This document shows, piece after piece, positions 27,019-35,510 of a stretch of DNA of 64,000 bases. Positions within the stretch are counted from its first letter, which is position 1. Each line of letters begins with the position of its first letter. The position numbers and the translations under genes are program-made. The notes beneath the pieces were generated by a model. The model had not been told where the DNA came from, did not search any database, and saw only the letters and a list, made by a program, of their open reading frames with translations. Origin of the DNA: Streptomyces sp. AC550_RSS872 (GTDB lineage Bacteria; Actinomycetota; Actinomycetes; Streptomycetales; Streptomycetaceae); assembly GCF_019049285.1 (NCBI RefSeq), contig NZ_JAGMUL010000015.1:294351-358350 (forward strand). Direction: 5' to 3'.

Positions 27019-28731
27019 ATGGTCGAAGCGGTGCTCATGTCTCTGATCGTCCAGTCCGCCTCGGGCCTGATCGGCGAACAGATCAAAGTCCTCTACACAC
27101 GTTTCCGGGATTCGGGACTCTCGGCGAAGCCCGGCCTCGACCTGGGCGATCGCGGCCCCGAGCAAGCGGGCGGACATGTCGTCACCGCTGTCGTGGTCAA
27201 CGCGTTCGGCGTGGCGGGCGAGGACGGCGAGCGTGAACTCGGCCGCGCGTCCCAGGAGATCGCGCGATGGCTGGCGTCGGCTCCGCCCGCGGTGGCGGGC
27301 TCGGTCCGCGTCGAACTGGTCAACCGGGAGACGGGCGCCGTGGCGCGGATCGACAGCGAGACCCCCGCCGAGGCCGCCGCGCTGCTGGGCCCGGTCCTCG
27401 GCAGCGAGTGGGTGAGCGCGCCCATGGTGTGGAACGGCGCGGAGTGGACCGAGGAGACGGAGCCGGAGCCGGAGACCTCCGGAACCGCCCTGTCCAAAGG
27501 CCCCTCTGGGCAACGGGTGTTGGTGGTCGCCGACGAGTGGCTGCCCTCCAAGGGAGGTCTGAGCGCGTTCAGCCGCTACCTGTGCCGGGCGTTCACCGCC
27601 CTGGGCCTGGAGACGTACTGCCTGGTGCCCGAGCCCTCGGCGAAGGAGACGGAGGACGCCGACCGGTACGAGGTACCGCTGGTCGCCGCACCGGTGGAGG
27701 AGGGGCGGCCGCGCCAGGAAGGCCTCATGCTGAAGCCGGAACTGCCCGGCGGGGTGGAGCCGGACATCATCGTCGGACACAGCTTGATCACCGGTTACCA
27801 CGCGCGAGTGATGCAGCAGCAGCACTTCCCGAACGCACAGCGGGTGCACTTCATCCACATGTCCGCCGACGACACCCAGTTCCACAAACAGCACGAGCCC
27901 GGGACCACCGTGGACGAGGCGGCGGTGGCCGAGGAACGCGGGAAAGCCGAGGTAGCGCTGGCACGGGGTGCGAAGCTCACGGTCTGCGTCGGACCGCTGC
28001 TGCACGACTGGTTCGCCCGCCATGTGCACGAGAGGGAGGGAATCCCGTCCCCGGTACGGCTCGACCCCGGCTTCGACGCCCCCGACGGATTCAGCGCGCA
28101 GCCTCGCACCCGACCGCCGGGCACCCCCAGGATCCTGCTCTTCGGCCGACTGTCCGACGAGGGGATCAAGGGAGTCGACCTCGCGGCGCGCGCGGTCGGC
28201 GCGGCCATGAGCGGTCGCAGCCCGCACCGTGAGGTGGAACTCCTGGTCCGCGGGGCGAAGCCCGGGGAGGGCAGGGCGCTCAAGGAACGGCTGGAGGACA
28301 TCGCCGACTGCCCGGCGGTCAAGGTGCTGCCCCGGAACTTCACCGACGATCTGGCGGCCATCCGGGACGACCTGCGCACCTCCAGCCTGGTCCTGATGCC
28401 CTCACGGGTCGAGGGGTTCGGCCTGGCCGGCCTGGAGGCGATCACCTCGGGCACCCCCGTCCTGATCAGCGGCGCCAGCGGTCTGGGCCGGCTCCTGGAG
28501 GAACTGCTCTCCCAGGACATGCCCGAGATGATCAACCGGCTCGTGGTGCCGGTGCGGAACGGGAAGCGGCACGAGGACGCCAACGTCGACGACTGGCGTA
28601 TCGCGATCACGTTGGCCCTCGGCAACCTGCATGCCGCTTTCGCCGACGCCGCCACCGTACGCTCGGCGCTGGCCGAGAAGCGGACGTGGGCCATGGCGGC
28701 CACCCGGCTGCTGGAAGAACTCAAGCACTGA
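27019..28731 (+). CDS. GT4-type glycosyltransferase with N-terminal adaptor-like domain
   Basis: A 570-residue protein. Residues 1-130 start with a hydrophobic helix and then LGRASQEIARWL followed by beta strands (VRVELVNRETG). This resembles the small effector-associated constant component domains of actinobacterial conflict systems, though only weakly. After a Glu-rich linker, a GT-B fold begins at about 162: VLVVADEWLPSKGGLSAF (donor/acceptor loop), DIIVGHSLITG, ILLFGRLSDEGIKGVDL and PSRVEGFGLAGLEAITSGTP, the last being the nucleotide-sugar signature of GT4. It is divergent from the TPR-CHAT gene. A cytosolic glycosyltransferase here is unexpected; modification of a host or phage target is an inference. 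Confidence 0.82.
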   Translation: MVEAVLMSLIVQSASGLIGEQIKVLYTRFRDSGLSAKPGLDLGDRGPEQAGGHVVTAVVVNAFGVAGEDGERELGRASQEIARWLASAPPAVAGSVRVELVNRETGAVARIDSETPAEAAALLGPVLGSEWVSAPMVWNGAEWTEETEPEPETSGTALSKGPSGQRVLVVADEWLPSKGGLSAFSRYLCRAFTALGLETYCLVPEPSAKETEDADRYEVPLVAAPVEEGRPRQEGLMLKPELPGGVEPDIIVGHSLITGYHARVMQQQHFPNAQRVHFIHMSADDTQFHKQHEPGTTVDEAAVAEERGKAEVALARGAKLTVCVGPLLHDWFARHVHEREGIPSPVRLDPGFDAPDGFSAQPRTRPPGTPRILLFGRLSDEGIKGVDLAARAVGAAMSGRSPHREVELLVRGAKPGEGRALKERLEDIADCPAVKVLPRNFTDDLAAIRDDLRTSSLVLMPSRVEGFGLAGLEAITSGTPVLISGASGLGRLLEELLSQDMPEMINRLVVPVRNGKRHEDANVDDWRIAITLALGNLHAAFADAATVRSALAEKRTWAMAATRLLEELKH

Positions 28732-28787
28732 CATCGTCGGCGGAGAGCTCCCGCCATGACCGGTCAGGGGTGCGACGGTGCCGCCAC

Positions 28788-29363
28788 TCAATGGAGGACG
28801 GGCCGGTAGACGAGCTCCTGGATGTGACCGTCGAGCGTCCTGTTCTCGAGCAGCTCCAGGTCGAAGTCGGCCGCGCCCCGGAAGATCGGGTCCGACCCGG
28901 TCCGACCGGTGATGACCGGGAAGAGCGTCACCTGCAAGCGGTCGACCAGGCCAGCGGCCATGAGCGCCCGGTTCAACGACAGGCTGCCGTGCGAGCGCAA
29001 CGGCACTTCGGACTCCTCTTTGAGCCGGGCGACGACATCCACGGCGTCACCGCTCACAAGGGTCGCGTCCGGCCAGTCGAGTGGGCCTTCCAGGGTCGTC
29101 GAAACGACCGTCGTCGGCAGGTTCCTCATCCGGGTGACCCATGGGGCACGCACGTCGGACTCCTCGGTGCTCTCGGCCAGCATCTGCGCGAAGGCCCGAT
29201 AGGTGTGGGCACCGAACACCATCCGCTGCTCCTCGCCGTACACGGCGAGGCGGTGGTCGAGCAGCTCGGGGCCCTGCTTACCCCAGTAGCCGGTCCAGTC
29301 ACCGCCGGCGGCGCCGTAGCCGTCGAGGCTGCAGAACACGTCGAAGGTGTAGGTGGCGGTCAT
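28788..29363 (-). CDS. RibD C-terminal / dihydrofolate-reductase-like protein
   Basis: A 191-residue reductase of the RibD_C/DHFR fold. YTFDVFCSLDGYGA is the first strand, RMVFGAHTYRAF the nucleotide-loop region, and SLSLNRALMAAGLVDRLQVTLFPVITG the family's characteristic late stretch. The ATG has GAGGAGG eight bases upstream. Such proteins are usually NADPH-dependent reductases of unknown substrate. It stands between the conflict island and the VanJ-like gene, and neither neighbour indicates a pathway. Confidence 0.85.
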   Translation of the reverse strand: MTATYTFDVFCSLDGYGAAGGDWTGYWGKQGPELLDHRLAVYGEEQRMVFGAHTYRAFAQMLAESTEESDVRAPWVTRMRNLPTTVVSTTLEGPLDWPDATLVSGDAVDVVARLKEESEVPLRSHGSLSLNRALMAAGLVDRLQVTLFPVITGRTGSDPIFRGAADFDLELLENRTLDGHIQELVYRPVLH

Positions 29364-29476
29364 GGCGTTCCTCCTCAGGTGCGGTTCATCGCTGCGTAGA
29401 CCCAGCGTGCTGCCGAAACTCATCGCTGTGCGGACCACAAGCGGCGCTGACGCTCGAATGGCACCTCATCGAGGAT

Positions 29477-30556
29477 TCACCAGCTGATGGTGGCCGCCAC
29501 CGGCAGGTGGTCGCTCCCGGTGGCCGGCAGCACCCACGAACTTCTCGGCTCCACGCCGCGGACCAGGATGTGGTCGATCCGCGCCACCGGAAACGTCGCC
29601 GGCCAGCTGAACCCGAAGCCGTCCCCGGCCTCGTCCTGGGCCGAGCGCAGCTGCGAGGTGAGACCGTCGAACGCCCGGTCGTCCACGGTGCCGTTCAGGT
29701 CGCCGAGCAGCACCACCCGCTCGTTCCGCTCGGCGGCAATGGCCCTGCCGAGCGCGTCCGCTCCGCGATCCCGGCTGTCCGTCCAGAAGCCGTTCCGGGG
29801 AAACACCCGTACGGACCCCAGGTGGGCCACGTACACCGCCAGCGGACCCTGCTCCGTGGCCACCGTGGCGCGCAGCGCCCGGGCGTAGGCCAGCTTGACG
29901 TTGGCCGGCTTGGTGGCCGCCAGCGGCCCGTAGTCCATCTCGATGTCGACCGCGCGGGTGTCCGACAGAGGCAGCTTGCTCCACAGTCCGACCGTGCCCT
30001 GCACCGTGTGATACCGGTACGCCTTCGCCAGTACCTTCTCGTACGTGCCCCTGGCCTCCTGGGTCACCTCCTCCAGGGCCAGCACATCCGCCCCGGAGGC
30101 GGCCAGGTCGCGGGCTGTTCCGACCGGGTCGGGGTTGTCGGCGCCGACGTTGTGGCCGGCGACGGTGAGGTCGCCGCCGGTGTGGGACTTGTCGCCGAGG
30201 AGGCCGCCGAAGAGGTTCAGCCACACCATGACCGGCAGCAGCAGAGCGACCACTGCGGAGGCGGAACGGCGCCACAGCGCGGCGGCCAGCAGCACCGGGA
30301 CGCACAGGCCGAACCAGGGCAGGAAGGTCTCCACCAGGCTGCCCAGGCCCCCGCGGTCCGTGATCCGCGCGTGCAGAAGCATGAGCAGGCCGAGCAGCAG
30401 CGCCAGCGCGGCGAGCACCGGCCCGCGCTTCCAGGGCCCCGGCCGGAAGCCGCTGCGGACCGTCCGACGGATGCGCGCACGCCGGCCGGCGGAGCCGGTA
30501 CCCCGGCGGCCGACGTTCCGTTGCCCGGCCTGCTCCGCCGTGTCGACCTGCACCAT
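29477..30556 (-). CDS. VanJ-like membrane endonuclease/exonuclease/phosphatase-family protein
   Basis: A 359-residue protein with a basic N-terminus, three membrane helices (about 48-120) and a C-terminal EEP domain. Its active-site motifs are in order: GHNVGADN, ADVLALEEV, HLGSVR, GDLNGTVDD, IDHILVRG and SDHLPV. The layout matches the VanJ/StaP family of Streptomyces membrane proteins linked to teicoplanin-type glycopeptide resistance, presumably acting on lipid-linked phosphates at the outer membrane face. A vanY-like remnant and a VanR/VanS-like pair next door strengthen the reading. The start is the ATG with GAGG eight bases upstream; another ATG lies nine codons earlier. No symbol is given because orthology cannot be proven here. 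Confidence 0.78.
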   Translation of the reverse strand: MVQVDTAEQAGQRNVGRRGTGSAGRRARIRRTVRSGFRPGPWKRGPVLAALALLLGLLMLLHARITDRGGLGSLVETFLPWFGLCVPVLLAAALWRRSASAVVALLLPVMVWLNLFGGLLGDKSHTGGDLTVAGHNVGADNPDPVGTARDLAASGADVLALEEVTQEARGTYEKVLAKAYRYHTVQGTVGLWSKLPLSDTRAVDIEMDYGPLAATKPANVKLAYARALRATVATEQGPLAVYVAHLGSVRVFPRNGFWTDSRDRGADALGRAIAAERNERVVLLGDLNGTVDDRAFDGLTSQLRSAQDEAGDGFGFSWPATFPVARIDHILVRGVEPRSSWVLPATGSDHLPVAATISW

Positions 30557-30582
30557 CGCCTGTCCTCGCTCACTGCCGGTCA

Positions 30583-30880
30583 CTACTGGATCCTCGGGTC
30601 ATGGGTGGGGTCGGCATACATGCGCGGGCAACCACGATCGATCGCATCGGTGCGCAGTTCGTCATGCCATGGTTCGTTCCGGTAGATCCGGCACAGCCCG
30701 TACTCGGCACCGCGCCCGGACAGCCACGCCGTCGCATCGGAGTGCCCGACAGCCTCCTCTTCGGACCCGTACCGCGGCCCGGTGGAGGGCCTTGAGCAGT
30801 CCCGGGTCGAGGTTGGCCAAGGAGCACCGCGGATCCGACTGCCGGGCGGACGCCCAGGCGTCGGCGAATCCGGCGGGCCG
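30583..30880 (-). pseudogene. remnant of a VanY-type D-Ala-D-Ala carboxypeptidase
   Basis: Two pieces of an M15 peptidase are readable in different frames. The first, FADAWASARQSDPRCSLANL, then DPGLLKALHRA, matches the start of the catalytic domain. The second reads SDATAWLSGRGAEYGLCRIY, then RNEPWHDEL, the metal-site end of the fold, where the last His would be a zinc ligand. It closes with GCPRMYADPTHDPR and a TAG stop. The central part with the SxHxxGxAxD zinc motif is missing, and a frame change joins the ends. The gene is therefore dead. Its place beside VanJ-like and VanRS-like genes fits the loss of one step of a resistance set. Confidence 0.65.
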
Positions 30881-30997
30881 TTGTTCGTGGGGACGATGGC
30901 GGTCGAGTCATAGCGCCAGTCAAGGCAGCGCGGCGTTGCGGGCGCGTATGCGGTTTTCGATACGCCGACAATATGCGCCGACTCGTAGCATCCCTGC

Positions 30998-31693
30998 ATG
31001 CGCGTGCTGATTGTCGAGGACGAGCCCTATATGGCAGAAGCCATTCGCGACGGCCTACGCCTGGAGGCCATCGCGGCGGACATCGCCGGTGACGGCGACA
31101 CCGCCCTGGAACTCCTGGACATCAACACCTACGACATCGCCGTCCTCGACCGCGACATCCCCGGACCCTCCGGTGACGAGATCGCCGAACGCATTGTCGC
31201 CTCCGGCAGCGGCATGCCGATCCTCATGCTCACCGCAGCCGACCGTCTCGACGACAAGGCCTCCGGCTTCGGACTCGGCGCCGACGACTACCTCACCAAA
31301 CCCTTCGAACTCCGAGAACTCGCGCTCAGGCTCAGAGCACTCGACCGCAGACGCGCCCACAGCAGGCCGCCGGTGCGAGAGATCGCAGGTCTGCGGCTCG
31401 ACCCGTTTCGCAGAGAGGTCCACCGGGACGGCCGCTACGTCGCGCTGACCAGGAAGCAGTTCGCGGTGCTCGACGTCCTCGTCGCCGCCGAAGGCGGTGT
31501 CGTCAGCGCCGAGGAACTCCTGGAACGGGCGTGGGACGAGAACGCAGACCCGTTCACCAACGCCGTACGCATCACCGTCTCGGCACTGCGCAAGCGTCTC
31601 GGCGAACCGTGGATCATCGCCACCGTGCCAGGCGTCGGTTATCGGATCGACGCGCAGCCGGAGGCCGGACGCGGGGGAGGAGACCGTGCATAG
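30998..31693 (+). CDS. VanR-like OmpR-family response regulator
   Basis: A 231-residue regulator: receiver domain with the acidic pocket in VLIVEDEPYMAEAI, Asp51 in IAVLDRDIPGPSGDE, Lys in YLTKPFEL, and an OmpR winged helix from about 130 (LTRKQFAVLDVL, ITVSALRKRLG, VPGVGYRID). The receiver, especially DRDIPG, looks like actinomycete VanR proteins that switch on glycopeptide-resistance genes. The stop overlaps the start of the kinase by eight bases. The target promoter is probably that of the VanJ-like and vanY-remnant side, transcribed the other way, but no operator could be recognised. Confidence 0.85.
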   Translation: MRVLIVEDEPYMAEAIRDGLRLEAIAADIAGDGDTALELLDINTYDIAVLDRDIPGPSGDEIAERIVASGSGMPILMLTAADRLDDKASGFGLGADDYLTKPFELRELALRLRALDRRRAHSRPPVREIAGLRLDPFRREVHRDGRYVALTRKQFAVLDVLVAAEGGVVSAEELLERAWDENADPFTNAVRITVSALRKRLGEPWIIATVPGVGYRIDAQPEAGRGGGDRA

Positions 31694-32822
31694 AGAGCCC
31701 GGGATGAGCGTTCGCCTCAAACTCACCCTCAGCTACGCCGGATTCCTCATGCTCGCAGGCGTTCTCCTGCTCGCGGCCGGGTGGGTGTTCCTGGATCGTG
31801 TGGCCCACCCCGGGCTCATCTTCATGCCCGACTACCGCTTCGCAGTCGTGCGTCAGTTCGCTCCGATCGCGGCCTCGGTGCTGGCGTTCCTGCTGGTGTT
31901 CGGTCTCCTGGGAGGATGGTTCCTCGCCGGTCGCATGCTCGCGCCCCTGACGCGCATCACCTACGCCACACGCATGGCCGCGAACGGGACGCTCTCCCAC
32001 CGTATCCGGCTGCCGGGCCGCGAGGACGAGTTCCGCGAACTGGCCGACGCCTTCGACACGATGCTCGCCCGGCTCGAAGCTCACGTCGCCGAACAGCAGA
32101 GATTCGCGGCCAACGCCTCTCACGAGCTACGCACTCCGCTCGCGATCTCGAAGGCACTCCTCGACGTGGCCCGCACCGACCCGGACCACGACACCGGTGA
32201 ACTCGTCGACCGCCTCCACGCCGTCAACACCCGAGCGATCGACCTCACCGAGGCGCTGCTCCTGCTCAGCCGCGCCGAGCGGCGGACCTTCACCCGAGAA
32301 CCTGTCGACCTGTCCCTCCTGGCGGAAGAAGCCACCGAAACCCTTCTCCCTCTCGCCGAGAAGCACGGTGTCACCATCGAGACCCGCGGCGACGTCGCGC
32401 CCACGGCCGGCTCGCCGACGCTCCTGCTGCAGCTGACCACGAACCTCGTGCACAACGCCATCGTCCACAACCTGCCCGAACAGGGCACGGTGTGGGTCTC
32501 AACCCGTGCCCGCCCGGACACGGTGACGCTCACGGTCGAGAACACCGGCGAGAGGCTGACCCCAGAGCTGGCCTCGACCCTCACCGAACCGTTCCAGCGA
32601 GGCACCGAACGCATACACACCGACCACGCGGGCGTCGGCCTCGGCCTGGCGATCGTCAAAACCATCACCCACGCACACGACGGAACCCTCACCCTCACCC
32701 CGCGCTCTGAGGGCGGGGTCCACATCACCGTGGAACTGACGGCGACAGCGCATGCCGGCGTGGGCCAGCCCGACGCCCTTCAGCGGTACCACCAGCGTCT
32801 TCGCACCGGAACCTCTGAATAG
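31686..32822 (+). CDS. VanS-like sensor histidine kinase
   Basis: A 378-residue kinase: helix near residues 15-35, a very short extracytoplasmic loop (about 20-25 residues, HPGLIFMPDYRF), a helix near 60-82, and a HAMP domain. HisKA follows with His146 in ANASHELRTPL, then HATPase with NLVHNAIVHN and AGVGLGLAIVKT. The N-terminus (MSVRLKLTLSYAGFLMLAG) and short loop are those of VanS from Streptomyces, which senses glycopeptide antibiotics directly. The GTG start, with GGAGGAG five bases upstream and an overlap with the regulator gene, is preferred over an ATG six codons later. Confidence 0.85.
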   Translation: MHREPGMSVRLKLTLSYAGFLMLAGVLLLAAGWVFLDRVAHPGLIFMPDYRFAVVRQFAPIAASVLAFLLVFGLLGGWFLAGRMLAPLTRITYATRMAANGTLSHRIRLPGREDEFRELADAFDTMLARLEAHVAEQQRFAANASHELRTPLAISKALLDVARTDPDHDTGELVDRLHAVNTRAIDLTEALLLLSRAERRTFTREPVDLSLLAEEATETLLPLAEKHGVTIETRGDVAPTAGSPTLLLQLTTNLVHNAIVHNLPEQGTVWVSTRARPDTVTLTVENTGERLTPELASTLTEPFQRGTERIHTDHAGVGLGLAIVKTITHAHDGTLTLTPRSEGGVHITVELTATAHAGVGQPDALQRYHQRLRTGTSE

Positions 32823-33255
32823 CGCACTTTCGGCATCCTCGCTGCACGACGAGCGTCCACTCGGACATCTTCAAGACGGCAGGCAACTGGTACGGAGGCG
32901 AGTTCGCGAGCCTGCTCTCGGTGCCGCGGTGTTCGGCCCCGGCCATGCGGTCGGGCCGAGGGCTTCTCCAAATCTCGATGTCGCGGTCGGCGTCGACTGC
33001 GCCGGTACACGCGTGAGGACGATCCCGAGTGGGTCGGTGAACCGCTGTCGTGGGAAGGCCTGCGTGTCGACGACGAGGACTTCGATCCGGAGTATGACGA
33101 CGCCGAGCCCAACGAGGGCACGGCGGATGCCTTCACTGCTTGCTCCCCTCTGCCGGTGGTTCCCCACCGGACAGGGCCGACTGAGGCCGCAAGAGCGGGG
33201 CCATTTGAAGCCGTTGATGCCACCGTTCCGGCAATTCGTATATGCGAACCCGAGG
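32823..33255. other. gap with a possible gene remnant, no intact gene
   Basis: No complete gene fits these 433 bases. On the plus strand from about 33000 an acidic stretch with normal Streptomyces codon bias reads RRYTREDDPEWVGEPLS and then DDEDFDPEYDDAEPNEG. It has no start codon upstream and runs on into sequence without coding character. It may be the tail of a lost hypothetical gene. Confidence 0.35.
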
Positions 33256-34026
33256 TCAGGCGGAGGCGGGCACGGACGCTCCCGGCCCGCTGCGGGCTTT
33301 CTCGTCCTGCATCCTGGTCAGCGCGAGGACGAAGAGGATGGCCAGGACGGCGGCGACGACGTCGACCGCGTCCGCGAACAGCACCTGCCCCATGGCCCGC
33401 CGAATCTCTGCGGCTGTCTCGGCATTGCGGTACGAGGTGGCGGAGATCCGGCCGGCAAGCAGGCTGATCACCCAGGCTGTCCACCAGCCGTTCAGGAGAC
33501 CGTGCGGCCGGGCCCTGTCCCAGGGCCCGCTGGCTTCCCAGATGTCCAGCGCGATGCGGCGGGGGAACCACAGGTTCACGACCGGCACGAACCAGCCGCC
33601 CACGGCCCAGCCACGCTTCTTGCGGTGCCCGAACGGATCGAACACCTCGGCGTTGACCCGCACCCGGTGGAACCAGACGAGGAAGACGACCGCCGTGGAG
33701 AGAAGGGCGGCCGTCTGTGCGACACCGGCCGCCGCGTAGAGGGAGTCCGCCCGATCGGCTCTGCGCTGCACGGCCTCGCTGTAGTCGCCGTCCATGAGGG
33801 CGCCCAGCACGTCGTACGACATGACGTCCACCCAGACGGCGAACAGGTCGGTGGCGATGACCAGGCCGAGCAGCACGGCGACGGCCCTGCCGAGGCCGAC
33901 GGGCGAGCTGAGCCAGGCGTTGTGGCCGTGCGGCGGCGCCATGAGCGGCGCTCCGGCCGCGGCACAGGGGGCGCAGATGACCCCGTCCGGTGCCGCCTCG
34001 AAACGACGGCATCGCGTGCACAGCAT
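33256..34026 (-). CDS. DUF4328 membrane protein with N-terminal zinc-ribbon-like motif
   Basis: A 256-residue protein of the DUF4328 family, which is common and poorly understood in Streptomyces. MLCTRCRRFEAAPDGVICAPC gives two CxxC pairs, probably a zinc knuckle. About six hydrophobic segments follow, with FLVWFHRVRVNAEVF and the family-typical GWFVPVVNLWFPRRIALDIW near the middle. It has no enzymatic motif. I start it at the ATG of the CxxC motif; a longer N-terminus is possible but does not look coding. It is the last gene before a run of decayed sequence on both sides. Confidence 0.85.
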   Translation of the reverse strand: MLCTRCRRFEAAPDGVICAPCAAAGAPLMAPPHGHNAWLSSPVGLGRAVAVLLGLVIATDLFAVWVDVMSYDVLGALMDGDYSEAVQRRADRADSLYAAAGVAQTAALLSTAVVFLVWFHRVRVNAEVFDPFGHRKKRGWAVGGWFVPVVNLWFPRRIALDIWEASGPWDRARPHGLLNGWWTAWVISLLAGRISATSYRNAETAAEIRRAMGQVLFADAVDVVAAVLAILFVLALTRMQDEKARSGPGASVPASA

Positions 34027-34244
34027 GGTGGAGTAGTCCCCCCGTGTCAGGTGTCCAAGAGAACCGTGCACGGTCCTCCCCAGAACCTCACGCACGGTAT
34101 GCGGAAGATACGGGTCCCCACGCCCGTACGTCTACCGCTTTCAACTGCGGCTTTCCACCGTCCTCGCCATGGGATCTGCTCGTCCGCGGCCGCAGGGAGG
34201 AGCGCGGCAAGAACCGGAAGGAGACCCAGAACTCAACCTCTGGT

Positions 34245-34772
34245 TCAGCCCTGTTCGGCCTGCCGAACCTCCTTCTCCATCAGCGTGAAGGACTTCGGTG
34301 CCCCGCCCGGCTGCGGCTTGCCCTCCTTGTGGCCGACGGTGCGGTAACCGGCTTGGCGGTAGTAGGCGTTGAGCGGTTCGTTACCGGCAAGGCAGTCCAG
34401 GCGCACGCAGGTCCGTCCGACTGCGGCCACGCGGCGTTCCGCAGCCCGCAGCAGCAGCCGTCCCGTCCCCGGCTCGGCGAGGGTCCGGTCCACCATGAGC
34501 CGGTGCACATATCCGGCCACAGGCGGCTGAAGACCCCAGGCGGCCTCGTCCTCCCACCACAACTCCCAGGCCCCGGCGATGTTCCCACCGGCCTCCGCGA
34601 GCCAGATCTCGCCCTGCGCCATGACCCGAGCGAAGTGGTCCTCGTCCAGCTCCCCCGGCTGCCACTGCCCTGTGATGCCGCGCGTCCGCATCCAGCGTGC
34701 CGCGTCGTCGCGAAGACGAACGAGGGCGGTGAGATCGGCGGCAGCGGCGGTGCGGAAGCGTAGATCATTCAC
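34245..34772 (-). CDS. GNAT-family N-acetyltransferase
   Basis: A 175-residue acetyltransferase: FRTAAAADLTALVRLR is the first strand and helix, VHRLMVDRTLAEPGTGRLLL the acetyl-CoA pyrophosphate loop (Q/RxxGxG/A-like, here EPGTGR), and NEPLNAYYRQAGYRTVG the late strands. The acyl acceptor is unknown. The GTG start gives a normal-length protein. The frame remains open upstream, but that stretch belongs to a broken epoxide-hydrolase gene. Confidence 0.85.
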   Translation of the reverse strand: MNDLRFRTAAAADLTALVRLRDDAARWMRTRGITGQWQPGELDEDHFARVMAQGEIWLAEAGGNIAGAWELWWEDEAAWGLQPPVAGYVHRLMVDRTLAEPGTGRLLLRAAERRVAAVGRTCVRLDCLAGNEPLNAYYRQAGYRTVGHKEGKPQPGGAPKSFTLMEKEVRQAEQG

Positions 34773-34859
34773 CCGGGGATCTTCGCACGGCTGTCCGGCA
34801 GCGGGCACGCGGGCGGCGGCCAGGCCGACGCTACGCCCCAGCAGCCGGTGCCGGTGACG

Positions 34860-35260
34860 GTGCCGGCTTGAGGGGCTTGCGCCGGAGGTTGGGCATGAGG
34901 TCGGGGAACTTCTCGATGACTTCGGGGGTACCGGGACTTCGGGGGTACCGGGGAACGCGGGGACCAGGTCGCGGTCGCCGTAGATGTACACGGCGGGCGA
35001 GGTGACGACGGCGCCGTGCCACGCGGCAGCCAGTTCCCAGTTGCGGTCGAGGTTGCGGTACCAGTTGAGGGCTCCGGTGAAGCCATGCGAGAAGCTTTCG
35101 GTGAGCGCGTCGAGGCCGTACTCGGTGAGCCACGCCGGCAGTACCTCGGGGTCCTGCACGGCCGCGAGCCGGCCGCGCTCGGGTCGTCGATCAGCGGCTG
35201 ATTGCCCTCGGCGGTGCCGGGAGCGTCGCCCCGGACGCCGAGTAGAAGAGCTTCCGGCCC
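34860..35260 (-). pseudogene. EphA-like alpha/beta (epoxide) hydrolase, C-terminal part, frameshifted
   Basis: Coding-like pieces line up across three frames: RKLFYSASG, then GDAPGTAEGNQPLIDDP, then LAAVQDPEVLPAWLTEYGLD and GFTGALNWYRNLDRNWELAA, which is a clear epoxide-hydrolase cap signature. AVYIYGDRDLVPAFPG carries the acid, and EVIEKFPDLMPNLRRK is the next helix. The final catalytic His is not found, the frame changes at least twice, and the N-terminal half with the nucleophile is missing. It is a dead fragment between an acetyltransferase and a cyclophilin gene. Confidence 0.7.
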
Positions 35261-35440
35261 ACTCGTGCCCCGGCAGCATCGGACAGCGGGAGTGGCCTTG
35301 ACGCATTGGCACCGGTGAAGAACTCCATGTCGGTGCCGCACACGCCGACCTCGACTTCCTGCTCGGATCCAGCGGTTCGGAGGTGAGCCGCGAGTCGCAC
35401 CGACCGCGGAACCGCCCACCGGCCGGACGGGGAAAAGGAA

Positions 35441-35481
35441 CAGGTCCGTCAGGCCCCCGTGGTGCGGGCCTGACGGACCTG
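35441..35481 (-). terminator. strong stem-loop after the cyclophilin gene
   Basis: A perfect 16-bp inverted repeat, CAGGTCCGTCAGGCCC and its complement, closes a 9-base loop. It lies 30 bases downstream of the cyclophilin stop and is the most stable hairpin I noticed in the window. There is no U-tract, as is common for Streptomyces terminators. Confidence 0.8.
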
Positions 35482-35510
35482 AGTGGACCGGATCTGCGGC
35501 TACGACTGGG

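Noticed and set aside
28737..28755. Hairpin GGCGG...CCGCC after the glycosyltransferase gene
   Set aside because: Only five paired bases before a mismatch; too weak to call a terminator.
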